From contig NZ_BMZG01000002.1 of NCBI RefSeq assembly GCF_014652675.1, positions 165,349 through 229,348 on the forward strand: a stretch of 64,000 bases of DNA. The letters are read 5' to 3'. A model generated the notes under the pieces. The model searched no databases. It saw only the letters and a program-made list of their open reading frames with translations, and was not told the origin of the DNA. The translations under genes were made by a program, and so were the position numbers. Of this stretch, positions 29,438-39,040 are shown piece by piece. Position 1 is the stretch's first letter; each line of letters opens with the position of its first letter. Source of the DNA: Formosimonas limnophila (GTDB taxonomy: Bacteria; Pseudomonadota; Gammaproteobacteria; Burkholderiales; Burkholderiaceae).

Positions 29438-30193
29438 ATGATGTGGTTTGATAAAAAAGAAGACTCAGAACAACCAGCAAAGCGCCCAAATGCGCGTGCT
29501 CGTGGCGGTGACATGCGCAGTGAGCTAGGTCTTGGTGGAAGTGATTACGCTCAGTCTAATGCGCCGTCGCGGGCCACTCGGCGATTGGGTGTGAGTAAGT
29601 CTGTGACTCAGGATGCTGCTGGGCATACGTATAATGAAGATGTTTTGCTCAATGATTTAAAGGTGCGTGCGCGTCGTCGTTTGATTGGTGCATTGGTCTT
29701 ACTTGCTGCTGCATTTGTGATTTTGCCGTGGGTGTTTGATGACAGTCGTAAGCAGACGGCGGCGGTGGTAAATGTTTCTGTGCCGGAAAATCAGGTGCAA
29801 TTTGAGGTTCAAAATCCTCGGGTTGCCAATGAAGCGAGCGGCAGTGCGGACAATCTCAAACCTGTTAATGCTAAAATTGAGCCGAAAACAACAGAAGCCG
29901 CCACAGCCGCTGCTACCACGCCTCCTAAATCAGCTGAAACGAACACCACAGACATGGCCAAGGGGAAATTTGTGGTGCACATCGGCATCGTTTCAACCAA
30001 AGCCGAATTGGATGAGCTCAATAAGCGTCTCATTGCCAAAGGTGCGAAGCCTGTCACAGAGTCGATTACCGATGGCGGTGTGAGCAAAACCCGTGTACGA
30101 CTTGGCCCCTTTGATTCGATTACTGCTGCACAGACAGCAGCAGATAAAATCAAAGGCGCGGCGAAAAATCCAATCGTGGTCGAAATCAAATAA
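29438..30193 (+). CDS. SPOR domain-containing protein
   Basis: A 251-residue bitopic membrane protein. The order is a charged cytoplasmic N-terminus (~85 residues), one transmembrane helix (LIGALVLLAAAFVILPWVF), an Ala/Thr/Pro-rich periplasmic linker, and a C-terminal SPOR domain (about residues 170-251; KFVVHIGIVSTKAELDELNK). SPOR domains bind denuded septal peptidoglycan, and this DedD-like protein probably works at division. It lies between folC and purF as in other Burkholderiales, but cvpA, normally next, is missing. Confidence 0.88.
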   Translation: MMWFDKKEDSEQPAKRPNARARGGDMRSELGLGGSDYAQSNAPSRATRRLGVSKSVTQDAAGHTYNEDVLLNDLKVRARRRLIGALVLLAAAFVILPWVFDDSRKQTAAVVNVSVPENQVQFEVQNPRVANEASGSADNLKPVNAKIEPKTTEAATAAATTPPKSAETNTTDMAKGKFVVHIGIVSTKAELDELNKRLIAKGAKPVTESITDGGVSKTRVRLGPFDSITAAQTAADKIKGAAKNPIVVEIK

Positions 30194-30195
30194 AC

Positions 30196-30228
30196 TCAGG
30201 CGGGCGCGAAGCCCGCCTGAAGTATTTT
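30196..30228 (+). terminator. Rho-independent terminator after the SPOR gene
   Basis: TCAGGCGGGC and GCCCGCCTGA form a perfect 10-bp stem with loop GCGAA, then AGTATTTT. It begins 3 bp after the stop codon. Confidence 0.8.
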
Positions 30229-30310
30229 GCAAGTTAATATACGCTTATACACATGCTCGCAGTGTGTTTTATGTGCGTCCAAACGATTTTAAATTATCAA
30301 TGAGGTTTAT

Positions 30311-31834
30311 ATGTGCGGTGTCATCGGCGTGGTTGCCACATCTCCAGTTAATCAGCTTATTTATGACGCATTGCTTCTTTTGCAGCACCGTGGCCAAGAT
30401 GCCGCAGGCATGGCGACGGCGAATGGCAAACGGTTTTTCATGCATAAGAACAAAGGCATGGTGCGTGAGGTCTTTCGTACACGCAACATGCGCGATTTGC
30501 TCGGCAATGCGGGTATTGGTCATGTGCGTTATCCGACGGCGGGTAATGTCGATTCACTTGAGGAAGCCCAGCCGTTTTACGTGAATGCGCCTTATGGCAT
30601 TGTGCTCGCCCACAATGGCAATTTGACCAATACGGATGATGTGCGCGATATTTTATTTCGCCTCGATAAACGTCACATCAATACTGGTTCAGACTCGGAA
30701 GCACTGCTCAACGTATTGGCACATGAGTTAGACCATGCGATTAAAAACACGGATGATCTCACACCCGATGTGTTTTTTGACGCGATGACGCAAGTGAACA
30801 AGCGCGTCAAAGGGGCATATGCCTGCGTCGGCATGATTGCGCGGCGTGGTTTGTTTGGCTTTCGCGATTTAAATGGTATTCGTCCGTTGGTATTGGGTGA
30901 GAAAACCGATGAGAGCGGTGCAAAACAATATATGCTCGCTTCGGAGTCTGTCGCACTCGAAGGTGTTGGGTTTAAAACTGTGCGTGATATCGCGCCCGGT
31001 GAAGCGATTTGGATTGGTTTTGATGGACAAATCAAAAGCCGTATTTGCGTGCCAGACGGGATGCAAGCGCGTTTGATTCCTTGCTTATTTGAATACGTGT
31101 ATTTCGCGCGTCCAGACTCGACGATGGATGGTACGTCTGTTTATACGGCGCGTTTGGCTATGGGTGAAACGTTGGCGGATAAAATCCTCAGCGAGATGGA
31201 CATTGCTGACATTGATGTTGTTATGCCCATTCCCGATACATCGCGTCCGTGTGCTATGCAACTCGCTATGAAACTCGGGTTGCCATACCGTGAAGGCTTT
31301 ATCAAAAATCGCTACGTTGGTCGCACATTCATCATGCCTGGTCAAGAAACTCGTAAGAAGTCCGTTCGCCAAAAACTCACGCCTATGCCGAGCGAGTTCA
31401 AAGGTAAAAATGTTTTACTCGTCGATGACTCCATCGTGCGCGGTACCACCAGTCAAGAAATCGTCGCGCTCGCCCGCGAATCAGGTGCTAATAAAGTCTA
31501 TTTCGCTTCAGCAGCCCCCGCAGTTAAATATCCGAATGTCTATGGTATCGACATGCCCACCCGCACCGAGCTCATCGCGCACGACAAAACCCCAGATCAA
31601 GTCGGGCAGATGATTACAGCGGACAAGGTGATTTACCAAGACTTAGAGGCTTTAGAAAATGCCGTGCGCAGTGTCAACGAAGGGCATTTGAGACAGTTTG
31701 ATGCATCATGTTTTAATGGCCAATACATCACAGGTGACATTGACTTGGCCTACTTGGATGCGCTTGAGTGCGGTAAAAATGAAGCCAAAGCAGCGGCAGA
31801 CTTACTTAAAGTCGGTGGGGATGATGAGCAGTAA
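30311..31834 (+). CDS. purF: Amidophosphoribosyltransferase
   Basis: A 507-residue enzyme that commits PRPP and glutamine to purine synthesis. The N-terminal glutaminase has the Cys2 nucleophile (MCGVIGVV, processed to expose Cys) and RGQDAAGMA. The C-terminal phosphoribosyltransferase domain has the PRPP loop LLVDDSIVRGTTSQEIV near residue 370. Full length. metZ follows 50 bp downstream, as in related genomes. Confidence 0.97.
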   Translation: MCGVIGVVATSPVNQLIYDALLLLQHRGQDAAGMATANGKRFFMHKNKGMVREVFRTRNMRDLLGNAGIGHVRYPTAGNVDSLEEAQPFYVNAPYGIVLAHNGNLTNTDDVRDILFRLDKRHINTGSDSEALLNVLAHELDHAIKNTDDLTPDVFFDAMTQVNKRVKGAYACVGMIARRGLFGFRDLNGIRPLVLGEKTDESGAKQYMLASESVALEGVGFKTVRDIAPGEAIWIGFDGQIKSRICVPDGMQARLIPCLFEYVYFARPDSTMDGTSVYTARLAMGETLADKILSEMDIADIDVVMPIPDTSRPCAMQLAMKLGLPYREGFIKNRYVGRTFIMPGQETRKKSVRQKLTPMPSEFKGKNVLLVDDSIVRGTTSQEIVALARESGANKVYFASAAPAVKYPNVYGIDMPTRTELIAHDKTPDQVGQMITADKVIYQDLEALENAVRSVNEGHLRQFDASCFNGQYITGDIDLAYLDALECGKNEAKAAADLLKVGGDDEQ

Positions 31835-31884
31835 GAATCGAATGTCAGTGTAAAATTTGTCAATTGCAAACAGCTAATTAATAT

Positions 31885-33123
31885 ATGAAAAATCTCCATC
31901 CCCAAACCCAACTTCTCCACTCTGACCGTCAGTTTGGCACAGAGCATGCTGCGAGTCACAAGCCGATTCACAAAAGTATTCAGTGGGCGTATCAGTCGGC
32001 GCAGGACATCGCAGATACATTTCAAAATAAACGTTCTGGTTATACGTATGCACGTGGTGGGAATCCGACCACGGCGGCACTCGATGCGCAGCTCAACATG
32101 CTTGAAGGGGGCATAGGGACTGTGACGTTTGCGACAGGGATGGCGGCGATTGCGACGGTGGTGTTGTCGTTGTTGAAGTCGGGCGATCATTTAGTGGCGA
32201 GTCAGTATTTATTTGGTAATACGACAAGTTTGTTTAACACGTTTTCGGCGCATGGTGTGTCGATTAGTTATGTCGATTCGACGGATGCGGCGTCGGTAGC
32301 AGCCGCGATTCAGTCGAATACACGCATGGTATTTGTCGAGACGATTGCCAATCCGCGCACACAGGTGTCGGATTTAAAAGGCATTGGCGATTTATGTCGT
32401 GAGCGTGGCATTGTGTATGTGGTGGATAACACGATGGCAACGCCAGCACTGCTTAAAGCACGTGATTATGGCGCATCGTTTGTGATGAATTCGTTGTCGA
32501 AGTCGCTTTCTGGACATGGTGCTGCCTTGGGTGGTTCATTGACGGATACGGGTTTGTTTGATTGGTCAAATTATCCGAATGTTTTTGAAGGTTATCGCAA
32601 AGGCGAGCCGAAAAATTGGGGCTTGTTGCAATTGCGCAAAAAGGGTTTGCGTGATATTGGCGGCGCATTATCTGCAGACTCGGCGCAGCAGATTGCGCTG
32701 GGTTTAGAAACATTCTTCTTGCGGGTTGAGCGTGCGTCGGCAAATGCACTAAAACTCGCGCAATGGTTGGCGCAACATCCCGCAGTGGAGCACGTCGATT
32801 ACCCAGGGCTGCCGAATCATCCGCAGCATTTACGTGCGCAGCAGATGTTTGGTGCTAATGGTTTTGGCACGTTACTGTCGTTTACCGTAAAAAATGATGC
32901 AAAACACCCATTTGAGGTGCTCGATTCATTAAAATTTGTCATGATGTCCACGGGTTTAGGTGACAATCGCACGATGACGCTGCCCGTTGCCCAGACGATT
33001 TATGCAGAAATGAGTGCTGAACGTCGCGCAGAGTGGGGCATTGAGGATGGCTTGATTCGTGTGGCGGTGGGGATTGAGCAGATTGATGACTTAATTGCCG
33101 ATTGGGAGCAGGCGCTGGCCTGA
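31885..33123 (+). CDS. metZ: O-succinylhomoserine sulfhydrylase
   Basis: A 412-residue PLP enzyme of the Cys/Met metabolism family, predicted to convert O-succinylhomoserine and sulfide to homocysteine. The PLP lysine is Lys206 in NSLSKSLSGHG; YTYARGGNPTTAALD and VDNTMATPALLKARDYGASF are the family signatures. Assignment to MetZ rather than MetB/MetC rests on length and on its conserved position after purF. Confidence 0.92.
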   Translation: MKNLHPQTQLLHSDRQFGTEHAASHKPIHKSIQWAYQSAQDIADTFQNKRSGYTYARGGNPTTAALDAQLNMLEGGIGTVTFATGMAAIATVVLSLLKSGDHLVASQYLFGNTTSLFNTFSAHGVSISYVDSTDAASVAAAIQSNTRMVFVETIANPRTQVSDLKGIGDLCRERGIVYVVDNTMATPALLKARDYGASFVMNSLSKSLSGHGAALGGSLTDTGLFDWSNYPNVFEGYRKGEPKNWGLLQLRKKGLRDIGGALSADSAQQIALGLETFFLRVERASANALKLAQWLAQHPAVEHVDYPGLPNHPQHLRAQQMFGANGFGTLLSFTVKNDAKHPFEVLDSLKFVMMSTGLGDNRTMTLPVAQTIYAEMSAERRAEWGIEDGLIRVAVGIEQIDDLIADWEQALA

Positions 33124-33141
33124 GATTGTATCGACTGCATA

Positions 33142-33168
33142 AAAAAACAGCTGCTGCAGCTGTTTTTT
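33142..33168. terminator. Bidirectional terminator between metZ and glnE
   Basis: AAAAAACAGCTG and CAGCTGTTTTTT form a perfect 12-bp stem with loop CTG, with A and T tracts on both sides. It serves the convergent metZ and glnE and overlaps the glnE stop by 2 bp. Confidence 0.9.
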
Positions 33169-35833
33169 ATTGTTTAAGCACTTCGTTCATCAGTTGTTTG
33201 ACGGCATCAATATGAGTTTTCTCCTGATCTGGTTGTACTCTTGTTGCGTTGATGTTTTGTAAGCGTGAGGCGTGTTGGATGGCGCGATAGTGACGGTAGG
33301 CGTTGGCTGCGGCTTCGGCAGTCTGTGTGTTAATGAGTCCTGCTTCGGCAGCGCGACCAAGCAGCGCGATGTTGCCTTTGTTCTCGATGAGTTCGGGATG
33401 GTTTTGGCTGTTGAGCAAGACCAAGGCTTGGACACAAAACTCAATATCCACCATGCCGCCTATGTCGTATTTGACATCAAATAATTCTGTTGGGTTGGGG
33501 TGGCCATCTTTGATTTTTTGCTTCATAGCAAGTATTTCGCTGATGACAGTGTCGCGCTCGCGCGGTTGGGTGAGGATGGCGCGGCGTTCTGATTCAAACC
33601 AATCGCCTATGGGCTCAAAACCGACGCAAAAACGCGCGCGAGTGATGGCTAGGTGTTCCCAAAACCATGCGGATTCTGCCTGATATTGTTTGAACATTTT
33701 TAAACTGGTGACCAGTAAACCACTCGCACCGTTCGGGCGTAGTCGGTAGTCGGTTTCAAACAACACGCCAGCAGCCGTTGGTGCGGTGAGCCAGTTGTTT
33801 AAACGTTGGGCAAATCGACTGTAGATGTCGGCGGCATCCTGTGCCTCGTCATCGTACAAAAACACGAGGTCTAAGTCAGAGGCATAGCCCATTTCTTTGC
33901 CGCCAAGTTTGCCGTAGGCGATGATGGCGAAGTTTGGGGTGTCTTGATGGCGTTTGGCGAATGCTTGCCAGCAAAAATGTAGGGCTTGTTTGAGTAACAA
34001 GTCGGTTAAGTCGGATAGGTGGTCAGCGAGTTGTTCGACAGTCCATATGTCATCTAATTCTTGGGCGAGTAGGCGAAATATCTGAGCGTGGTGGGTTTCG
34101 CGTAGGATGTCCATTTGTCGTTCAACGTCACCTGTCGCATTGAGTAATAAATCGTGTAGCTGCGATGAGACCTGAGTCCAATCAGGTGGTGTGTGCAAGG
34201 TCGCAGGGCTTAGTAACTCATCAAGTAAAATCGGGTGTACTGTCAAATAATCTCCTGCCCAGCGCGAACGGATGAACAAAGTGATGAGGTATTCAAGGGC
34301 TTTCGGATACTCGACGAGCAGGGCTAAATAGCTTGAACGCTTGGCAATCGCATCAAGGAAGTTAAACACCCGCATGGCGTATTCGACAGGTATCGGACTG
34401 GGTTGTTGTGCCGATAAAATCTGTAAAGTGTGCATGACGAGCTGGCGATAGCGCATTTGGCTGCGTTCTGGTAACTGCGTGATGCGGCTGTCTGTGGATA
34501 GGCGTGCGAGAAACTCTTGCAGTGTGTTCGGTGTGTCGAAAGCAGCCAGTACGGCGGCATCGTCATCATTTTGTGGTTCGCTGCTGTGGGCGAGGGCGGT
34601 GTCGCTGACGGGTTCAAACAGTTGGTTGAATTGTTCGGCGACACTGCTCTTTAATTGATGAAGGTGTTCGCTCAGTGCCGCGAAATTTGGTAATTGCATC
34701 GCGTGAGCGAGCTTTTCCTGTACTTCGGCTTGGGTGGGTAGTGTTTGGGTTTGTGCGTCTTCGAAGTATTGGATGCGGTGTTCTAAATGTCGCAAAAAAG
34801 TATAGTGGGTGCTGAGTTCTGCGACTTTTTCGGCGGTGAGTAAGCTCAAGTGCCCCAACTCTGGCAACACAGCCAATGTAGCTTTTTGTTGCAAACTGGG
34901 TTGGCGTGCGCCTTTGATGATTTGAAACAACTGGACGATGAACTCAATCTCGCGGATGCCGCCTGTACCGACTTTGATGTCATGACCTTGTTTGGCATCG
35001 GCTTTGGTGCGGATTTTTTGGTGAACGTCGCGCAGCGCATCAATGGCATCGTAATCAAGATAACGGCGAAACACAAAAGGTGTAATGAGTTGCTCGAGTG
35101 AATCAGACGCTTGGCTAGGATTGATCAGGCGGCTTTTCAGCCAAGCAAACCGCTCCCACGTGCGCGCCTGCCCCAAAAAGTATTTTTCCAGCATGGCCAA
35201 ACTCACGCACAGCGGGCCACTTGAGCCGTGTGGTCGAAGTCGCATATCAACGCGAAACACAAAGCCAAATTCCGTCACATCATCAAGCAGTTTGATGATT
35301 TTTCGCCCAAGTTTGTCAAAAAACTCGCCGTGAGACAGCTTGCGCCGCCCAGTCGTTTCACCCTCATGTTCAAAGACAAAAATTAAATCAATATCTGATG
35401 ACACGTTTAACTCAGAACCCGCTAATTTGCCCATCCCCATGACCCACAGTGGCATGGGCGAGCCATCTTCGCGGAGTGGTTCACCGTGATTTTCGATCAG
35501 TGAAGCTCTTGCGACCGCCATGGCGTGCATCACAGCGGCATCAGCGAATCGGCTAATGGTTTGTGTAACGACCTTGAGTGTCTCAGAAGTGGGCGCATGA
35601 GTTAAATCGTACTCTATCAGCGCCATCATCAGATGGCTTCGTGCTATACGCAGTGCGACGCCGGCAATGTGTTCGGCGTCGTGGTGGCTCGGAGCATGTT
35701 GGGCGATGAGTTGTTCTATGTCATTTTTTAAAAGTGGCAATTGCACGGCGAGTGATTCGATGGTGTCAGGATGAACGCGACCGCTGGCGAATTGGCGGGC
35801 TGCGTAGTTTGAGTAATTTTGGGCTGATGACAT
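33167..35833 (-). CDS. glnE: Bifunctional glutamine synthetase adenylyltransferase/adenylyl-removing enzyme
   Basis: An 888-residue enzyme that adenylylates and deadenylylates glutamine synthetase in response to PII. Two nucleotidyltransferase domains are visible: the N-terminal removing domain with GSELNVSSDIDL (Asp147, Asp149) and the C-terminal transferase domain with MGYASDLDLVFLYDD near residue 650, joined by a helical linker. Both catalytic Asp pairs are intact. The frame extends to a TTG at 35842, but ATG 35833 (MSSAQNYSN) is preferred. It is divergent from the nitrilase gene. Confidence 0.95.
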   Translation of the reverse strand: MSSAQNYSNYAARQFASGRVHPDTIESLAVQLPLLKNDIEQLIAQHAPSHHDAEHIAGVALRIARSHLMMALIEYDLTHAPTSETLKVVTQTISRFADAAVMHAMAVARASLIENHGEPLREDGSPMPLWVMGMGKLAGSELNVSSDIDLIFVFEHEGETTGRRKLSHGEFFDKLGRKIIKLLDDVTEFGFVFRVDMRLRPHGSSGPLCVSLAMLEKYFLGQARTWERFAWLKSRLINPSQASDSLEQLITPFVFRRYLDYDAIDALRDVHQKIRTKADAKQGHDIKVGTGGIREIEFIVQLFQIIKGARQPSLQQKATLAVLPELGHLSLLTAEKVAELSTHYTFLRHLEHRIQYFEDAQTQTLPTQAEVQEKLAHAMQLPNFAALSEHLHQLKSSVAEQFNQLFEPVSDTALAHSSEPQNDDDAAVLAAFDTPNTLQEFLARLSTDSRITQLPERSQMRYRQLVMHTLQILSAQQPSPIPVEYAMRVFNFLDAIAKRSSYLALLVEYPKALEYLITLFIRSRWAGDYLTVHPILLDELLSPATLHTPPDWTQVSSQLHDLLLNATGDVERQMDILRETHHAQIFRLLAQELDDIWTVEQLADHLSDLTDLLLKQALHFCWQAFAKRHQDTPNFAIIAYGKLGGKEMGYASDLDLVFLYDDEAQDAADIYSRFAQRLNNWLTAPTAAGVLFETDYRLRPNGASGLLVTSLKMFKQYQAESAWFWEHLAITRARFCVGFEPIGDWFESERRAILTQPRERDTVISEILAMKQKIKDGHPNPTELFDVKYDIGGMVDIEFCVQALVLLNSQNHPELIENKGNIALLGRAAEAGLINTQTAEAAANAYRHYRAIQHASRLQNINATRVQPDQEKTHIDAVKQLMNEVLKQ

Positions 35834-35938
35834 GTTTTTCAATCGAGAAAATAATCGGTTTGTGGTATTGTAGCCTTTAAATGAATGTGAAGAAACAGCG
35901 CTGATTCAGCACAAGATTGTCATGAAAAAGGTATTTTT

Positions 35939-36802
35939 ATGTCGGAACAAATCACACCAGAAACTGCCCCCAAATTTGCCTGCGTGCAAATGGTCTCAAC
36001 CACCTCTGTGGCACAAAATTTAATCGAAGCGGCCAAAGGCATTGCCGTTGCGGTCGCACAAGGCGCGCAAGTGGTCGTGTTACCTGAGTATTTTTGCCTG
36101 ATGGGGCAAAATGAGACGGATAAGTTAAAGGTCGCAGAAGATTTTGTTGGAGAGCAGGTTTCACAAGCCACTCCACTTCAGTCTTTTTTGCGCGAACAGG
36201 CGATGACGCATGGGATTTATCTGATCGGTGGCACGATTCCGCTGGTGAGCCCTTTACCGAATAAAGTGTACAACACCTTATTGGTCTACTCGCCGACGGG
36301 GGTGATAGAGGCGCGTTACGACAAAATCCATCTGTTTGGCTTTCAAAATGGGCAGGAGCGATACAGTGAGGGCGACGCCATTTGTGCAGGCGTGACGAAT
36401 GGTGACAATGCGCCTGCTCTCTGGCACAGTCCATGGGGCGCGATTGGCTTAAGTATTTGCTATGACGTGCGTTTCCCTGAGTTGTATCGTGCAGCGGGTT
36501 CGGTATTCGCATGGATTTGCGTCGCGGCATTCACGCACACAACGGGACAAGCGCATTGGGAAATCCTTCTGCGGGCGCGTGCAATAGAGAACCAATGCTA
36601 TCTGGTCGCTTGTGGGCAAGGCGGCTTGCATGACAATGGTCGTCGCACGTTTGGTCATTCAATGGTGATTGATCCGTGGGGTGTGATTCAAGATTTGCGT
36701 GCTGAAGGTGAGGGCGTGGTGGTGGCTAATCTGTTAAACTCACGGATTGAGCGCGTGCGGGCAAGTTTGCCAGCACTGAAGCACCGAGTATTGAACAGAT
36801 GA
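35939..36802 (+). CDS. Carbon-nitrogen hydrolase (nitrilase superfamily)
   Basis: A 287-residue amidase-like enzyme with the complete catalytic triad: Glu50 (VVVLPEYF), Lys129 (RYDKIHLF) and Cys174 (LSICYDVRFPELYR). Sequence context resembles the Nit2/omega-amidase or deaminated-glutathione amidase branch, which repairs by-products of transaminases and glutathione metabolism. The exact substrate is not certain. tldD follows at once, the usual burkholderial pairing. Confidence 0.88.
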   Translation: MSEQITPETAPKFACVQMVSTTSVAQNLIEAAKGIAVAVAQGAQVVVLPEYFCLMGQNETDKLKVAEDFVGEQVSQATPLQSFLREQAMTHGIYLIGGTIPLVSPLPNKVYNTLLVYSPTGVIEARYDKIHLFGFQNGQERYSEGDAICAGVTNGDNAPALWHSPWGAIGLSICYDVRFPELYRAAGSVFAWICVAAFTHTTGQAHWEILLRARAIENQCYLVACGQGGLHDNGRRTFGHSMVIDPWGVIQDLRAEGEGVVVANLLNSRIERVRASLPALKHRVLNR

Positions 36803-36803
36803 A

Positions 36804-38285
36804 ATGAACACAATGAGCTTACACCACGATAATTTAAGCATTGCCAGAAGCCTGCTGCTGCACCCCTATGGTTTGACAACGAATGATCTCAATCGCGTGT
36901 TTGATGAGATTCGCGTGCACAAAGCCGATGATGCTGATTTGTATTTTCAATACACTCGCTCAGAAGGTTGGAGTTTAGAAGAGGGAATTGTCAAGTCTGG
37001 CAGCTTTTCAATTGATCAAGGCGTTGGTATTCGCACCGTATTTGGCGATAAAACCGCATTCGCCTACTCCGACAATATTCACATCGATGCATTACTGGAT
37101 GCAGCACGCGTTACGCGTGATATTGCACCTGTTGCCAATGGCAAAGGTGTGAAAGTCAAAACCAAACCAATCTCACTCGATAATGTCTACTCCTATACGG
37201 CAGATCTGTATGCGCCACGAGACCCGATTAATAGTCTGACATCGGCTGAGAAAGTTTCTCTATTAGAAAAACTCGAAAAAATGGCAAGAGCCGTGGACAA
37301 CCGTGTTACCCAAGTCATGGCCAGCATGACAGCCGAATACGACGTGGTGCTCGTTGCACGTGCCGATGGCTCGCTCGCCGCTGATGTGCGGCCACTGGTT
37401 CGAGTGAACTGTAGTGTTGTGGTTGAGCAAAATGGTCGCCGCGAGCAGGGGTTTTCGGGTGGTGGTGCACGAAATGACTTCAACTATTTCTCTGATACAC
37501 TGCTCGCAGAATACGCACAAGAATCCGTGCGCCAAGCCCTTGTGAATCTTGAGGCCATCGCCGCACCCGCAGGTGTATTGCCTGTCGTGCTCGGCCCAGG
37601 CTGGCCTGGCGTGTTGTTGCATGAAGCGATTGGTCATGGTTTAGAAGGCGATTTTAACCGCAAAGGCTCGTCCGCATTCGCAGGAAAAATCGGTCAACGC
37701 GTTGCCGCCAAAGGTGTCACCGTCGTTGATGACGGCACACTGCAAGGCCGCCGTGGTTCGCTCAACATCGACGACGAAGGCCACACCACACAACGCAACG
37801 TCCTCATCGAAGACGGCATCCTCAAAGGCTACATGCAAGACGCCATGAATGCCCGCCTCATGAAGGTCAAGCAAACAGGCAATGGCCGCCGTGAGTCCTA
37901 CGCGCATCTACCGATGCCCCGTATGACCAACACTTATATGCTTGGTGGCAACCATGCCCCTGAAGACATTATTGCTTCCGTAGAATACGGCATCTACGCC
38001 CCGAATTTTGGCGGTGGACAAGTCGATATCACTAACGGTAAATTCGTGTTCTCAACAACAGAAGCCTACCTCATCGAAAAAGGCAAAATCACTGCCCCCA
38101 TCAAAGGCGCGACCCTCATCGGCAATGGCCCAGATGCTTTGACCAAAGTCAAAATGATGGGTAACGATATGTCGCTTGACTCAGGTGTCGGAGTGTGTGG
38201 CAAAGAGGGGCAAAGTGTCCCTGTCGGTGTGGGTCAGCCGACGCTACGCATTGATGGGTTGACCATTGGTGGTGCGGCTTTGTGA
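36804..38285 (+). CDS. tldD: Metalloprotease TldD
   Basis: A 493-residue zinc metallopeptidase subunit that acts with PmbA/TldE in degrading unfolded peptides and maturing some peptide natural products. The zinc motif HEAIGH (HExxxH) is at residues 273-278, within PGWPGVLLHEAIGHGLEGDF. Full length. ATG at 36804 begins 1 bp after the nitrilase stop; ATG 36813 is an alternative. Its stop overlaps the next gene's ATG. The partner pmbA is not in the window. Confidence 0.96.
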   Translation: MNTMSLHHDNLSIARSLLLHPYGLTTNDLNRVFDEIRVHKADDADLYFQYTRSEGWSLEEGIVKSGSFSIDQGVGIRTVFGDKTAFAYSDNIHIDALLDAARVTRDIAPVANGKGVKVKTKPISLDNVYSYTADLYAPRDPINSLTSAEKVSLLEKLEKMARAVDNRVTQVMASMTAEYDVVLVARADGSLAADVRPLVRVNCSVVVEQNGRREQGFSGGGARNDFNYFSDTLLAEYAQESVRQALVNLEAIAAPAGVLPVVLGPGWPGVLLHEAIGHGLEGDFNRKGSSAFAGKIGQRVAAKGVTVVDDGTLQGRRGSLNIDDEGHTTQRNVLIEDGILKGYMQDAMNARLMKVKQTGNGRRESYAHLPMPRMTNTYMLGGNHAPEDIIASVEYGIYAPNFGGGQVDITNGKFVFSTTEAYLIEKGKITAPIKGATLIGNGPDALTKVKMMGNDMSLDSGVGVCGKEGQSVPVGVGQPTLRIDGLTIGGAAL

Positions 38286-39040
38286 TGGTTTTCTCATCCA
38301 AGCGAATATGGCTGGGCTTATTGGTGACTGGCTCATTTTTATTGTGGTTCACAGAAACATCGCCGATGGGTCATGCTTTTGATGTGGCTTTTTCTAATCT
38401 TTTGTTCAATCAAAGCACGCAGACATTTGCGCTGCCTCATTCTGGATGGGTGGAGCGGATAGGGCATGATTGGATGCAGCAGTTGCTGAGGCTGATTTTG
38501 GTCTTCGCACTGATTCAGCTGGTGTATGCAGGTTATCTAAAGATATCGAATCGTTTTGATACAAATCATGTGGATGCGTTTCGACGCTGGCTGGCGTTAT
38601 TTGTTGCCTGTGTTCTGATTTCGTTGTTGATTCAGCAAATAAAAAAATCAACAAACATTGCGTGTCCTTGGAATTTGTCGCAGTTTGGTGGTTCATGGCT
38701 TTACGCGGGTCTGTTTGATGCAAAACCATGGGGTGTGCATAAAATGGCTTGTTGGCCTGCAGGTTTTGGTGCTTCTGGTTTTACATTACTCAGTTTTGCT
38801 TTTGTGGGTGGTTGGCCGCCGAGTTTGTGGCGTCTCCAGCGGCCACAACCATCTTATTTGAGTCGCAAGTCATTTGTTTGGTATGCGTTGATTGCTGGCA
38901 CTTTGTTTGGCACCGTGCGTATTTTGCAAGGTGGGCATTTTTTGAGTCATCAGCTTTGGGCTTTGTGGTGGGTTGTATTTTTACACATGATTTTGTATCA
39001 AGTGAAATTATTTAAAAAACAATGGTTGGTCAATGAATAG
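38285..39040 (+). CDS. PAP2-superfamily membrane protein with degenerate active site
   Basis: A 251-residue membrane protein with about six hydrophobic helices. It has the layout of PAP2 phosphatases of the lipid A/undecaprenyl type: QQIKKSTNIACPWNLSQFGG (motif 1 region), CWPAGFGASGFTLLSF (motif 2 region), and RILQGGHFLSHQLWA (motif 3, with R and H present). Motif 1 usually continues GGxRPY but here reads GGSWLY, and motif 2 usually contains PAGHASG but here reads PAGFGASG, so an Arg and a catalytic His appear lost. The ATG overlaps the tldD stop (TGATG), indicating coupling. It may be an inactive or altered member. Confidence 0.7.
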   Translation: MVFSSKRIWLGLLVTGSFLLWFTETSPMGHAFDVAFSNLLFNQSTQTFALPHSGWVERIGHDWMQQLLRLILVFALIQLVYAGYLKISNRFDTNHVDAFRRWLALFVACVLISLLIQQIKKSTNIACPWNLSQFGGSWLYAGLFDAKPWGVHKMACWPAGFGASGFTLLSFAFVGGWPPSLWRLQRPQPSYLSRKSFVWYALIAGTLFGTVRILQGGHFLSHQLWALWWVVFLHMILYQVKLFKKQWLVNE

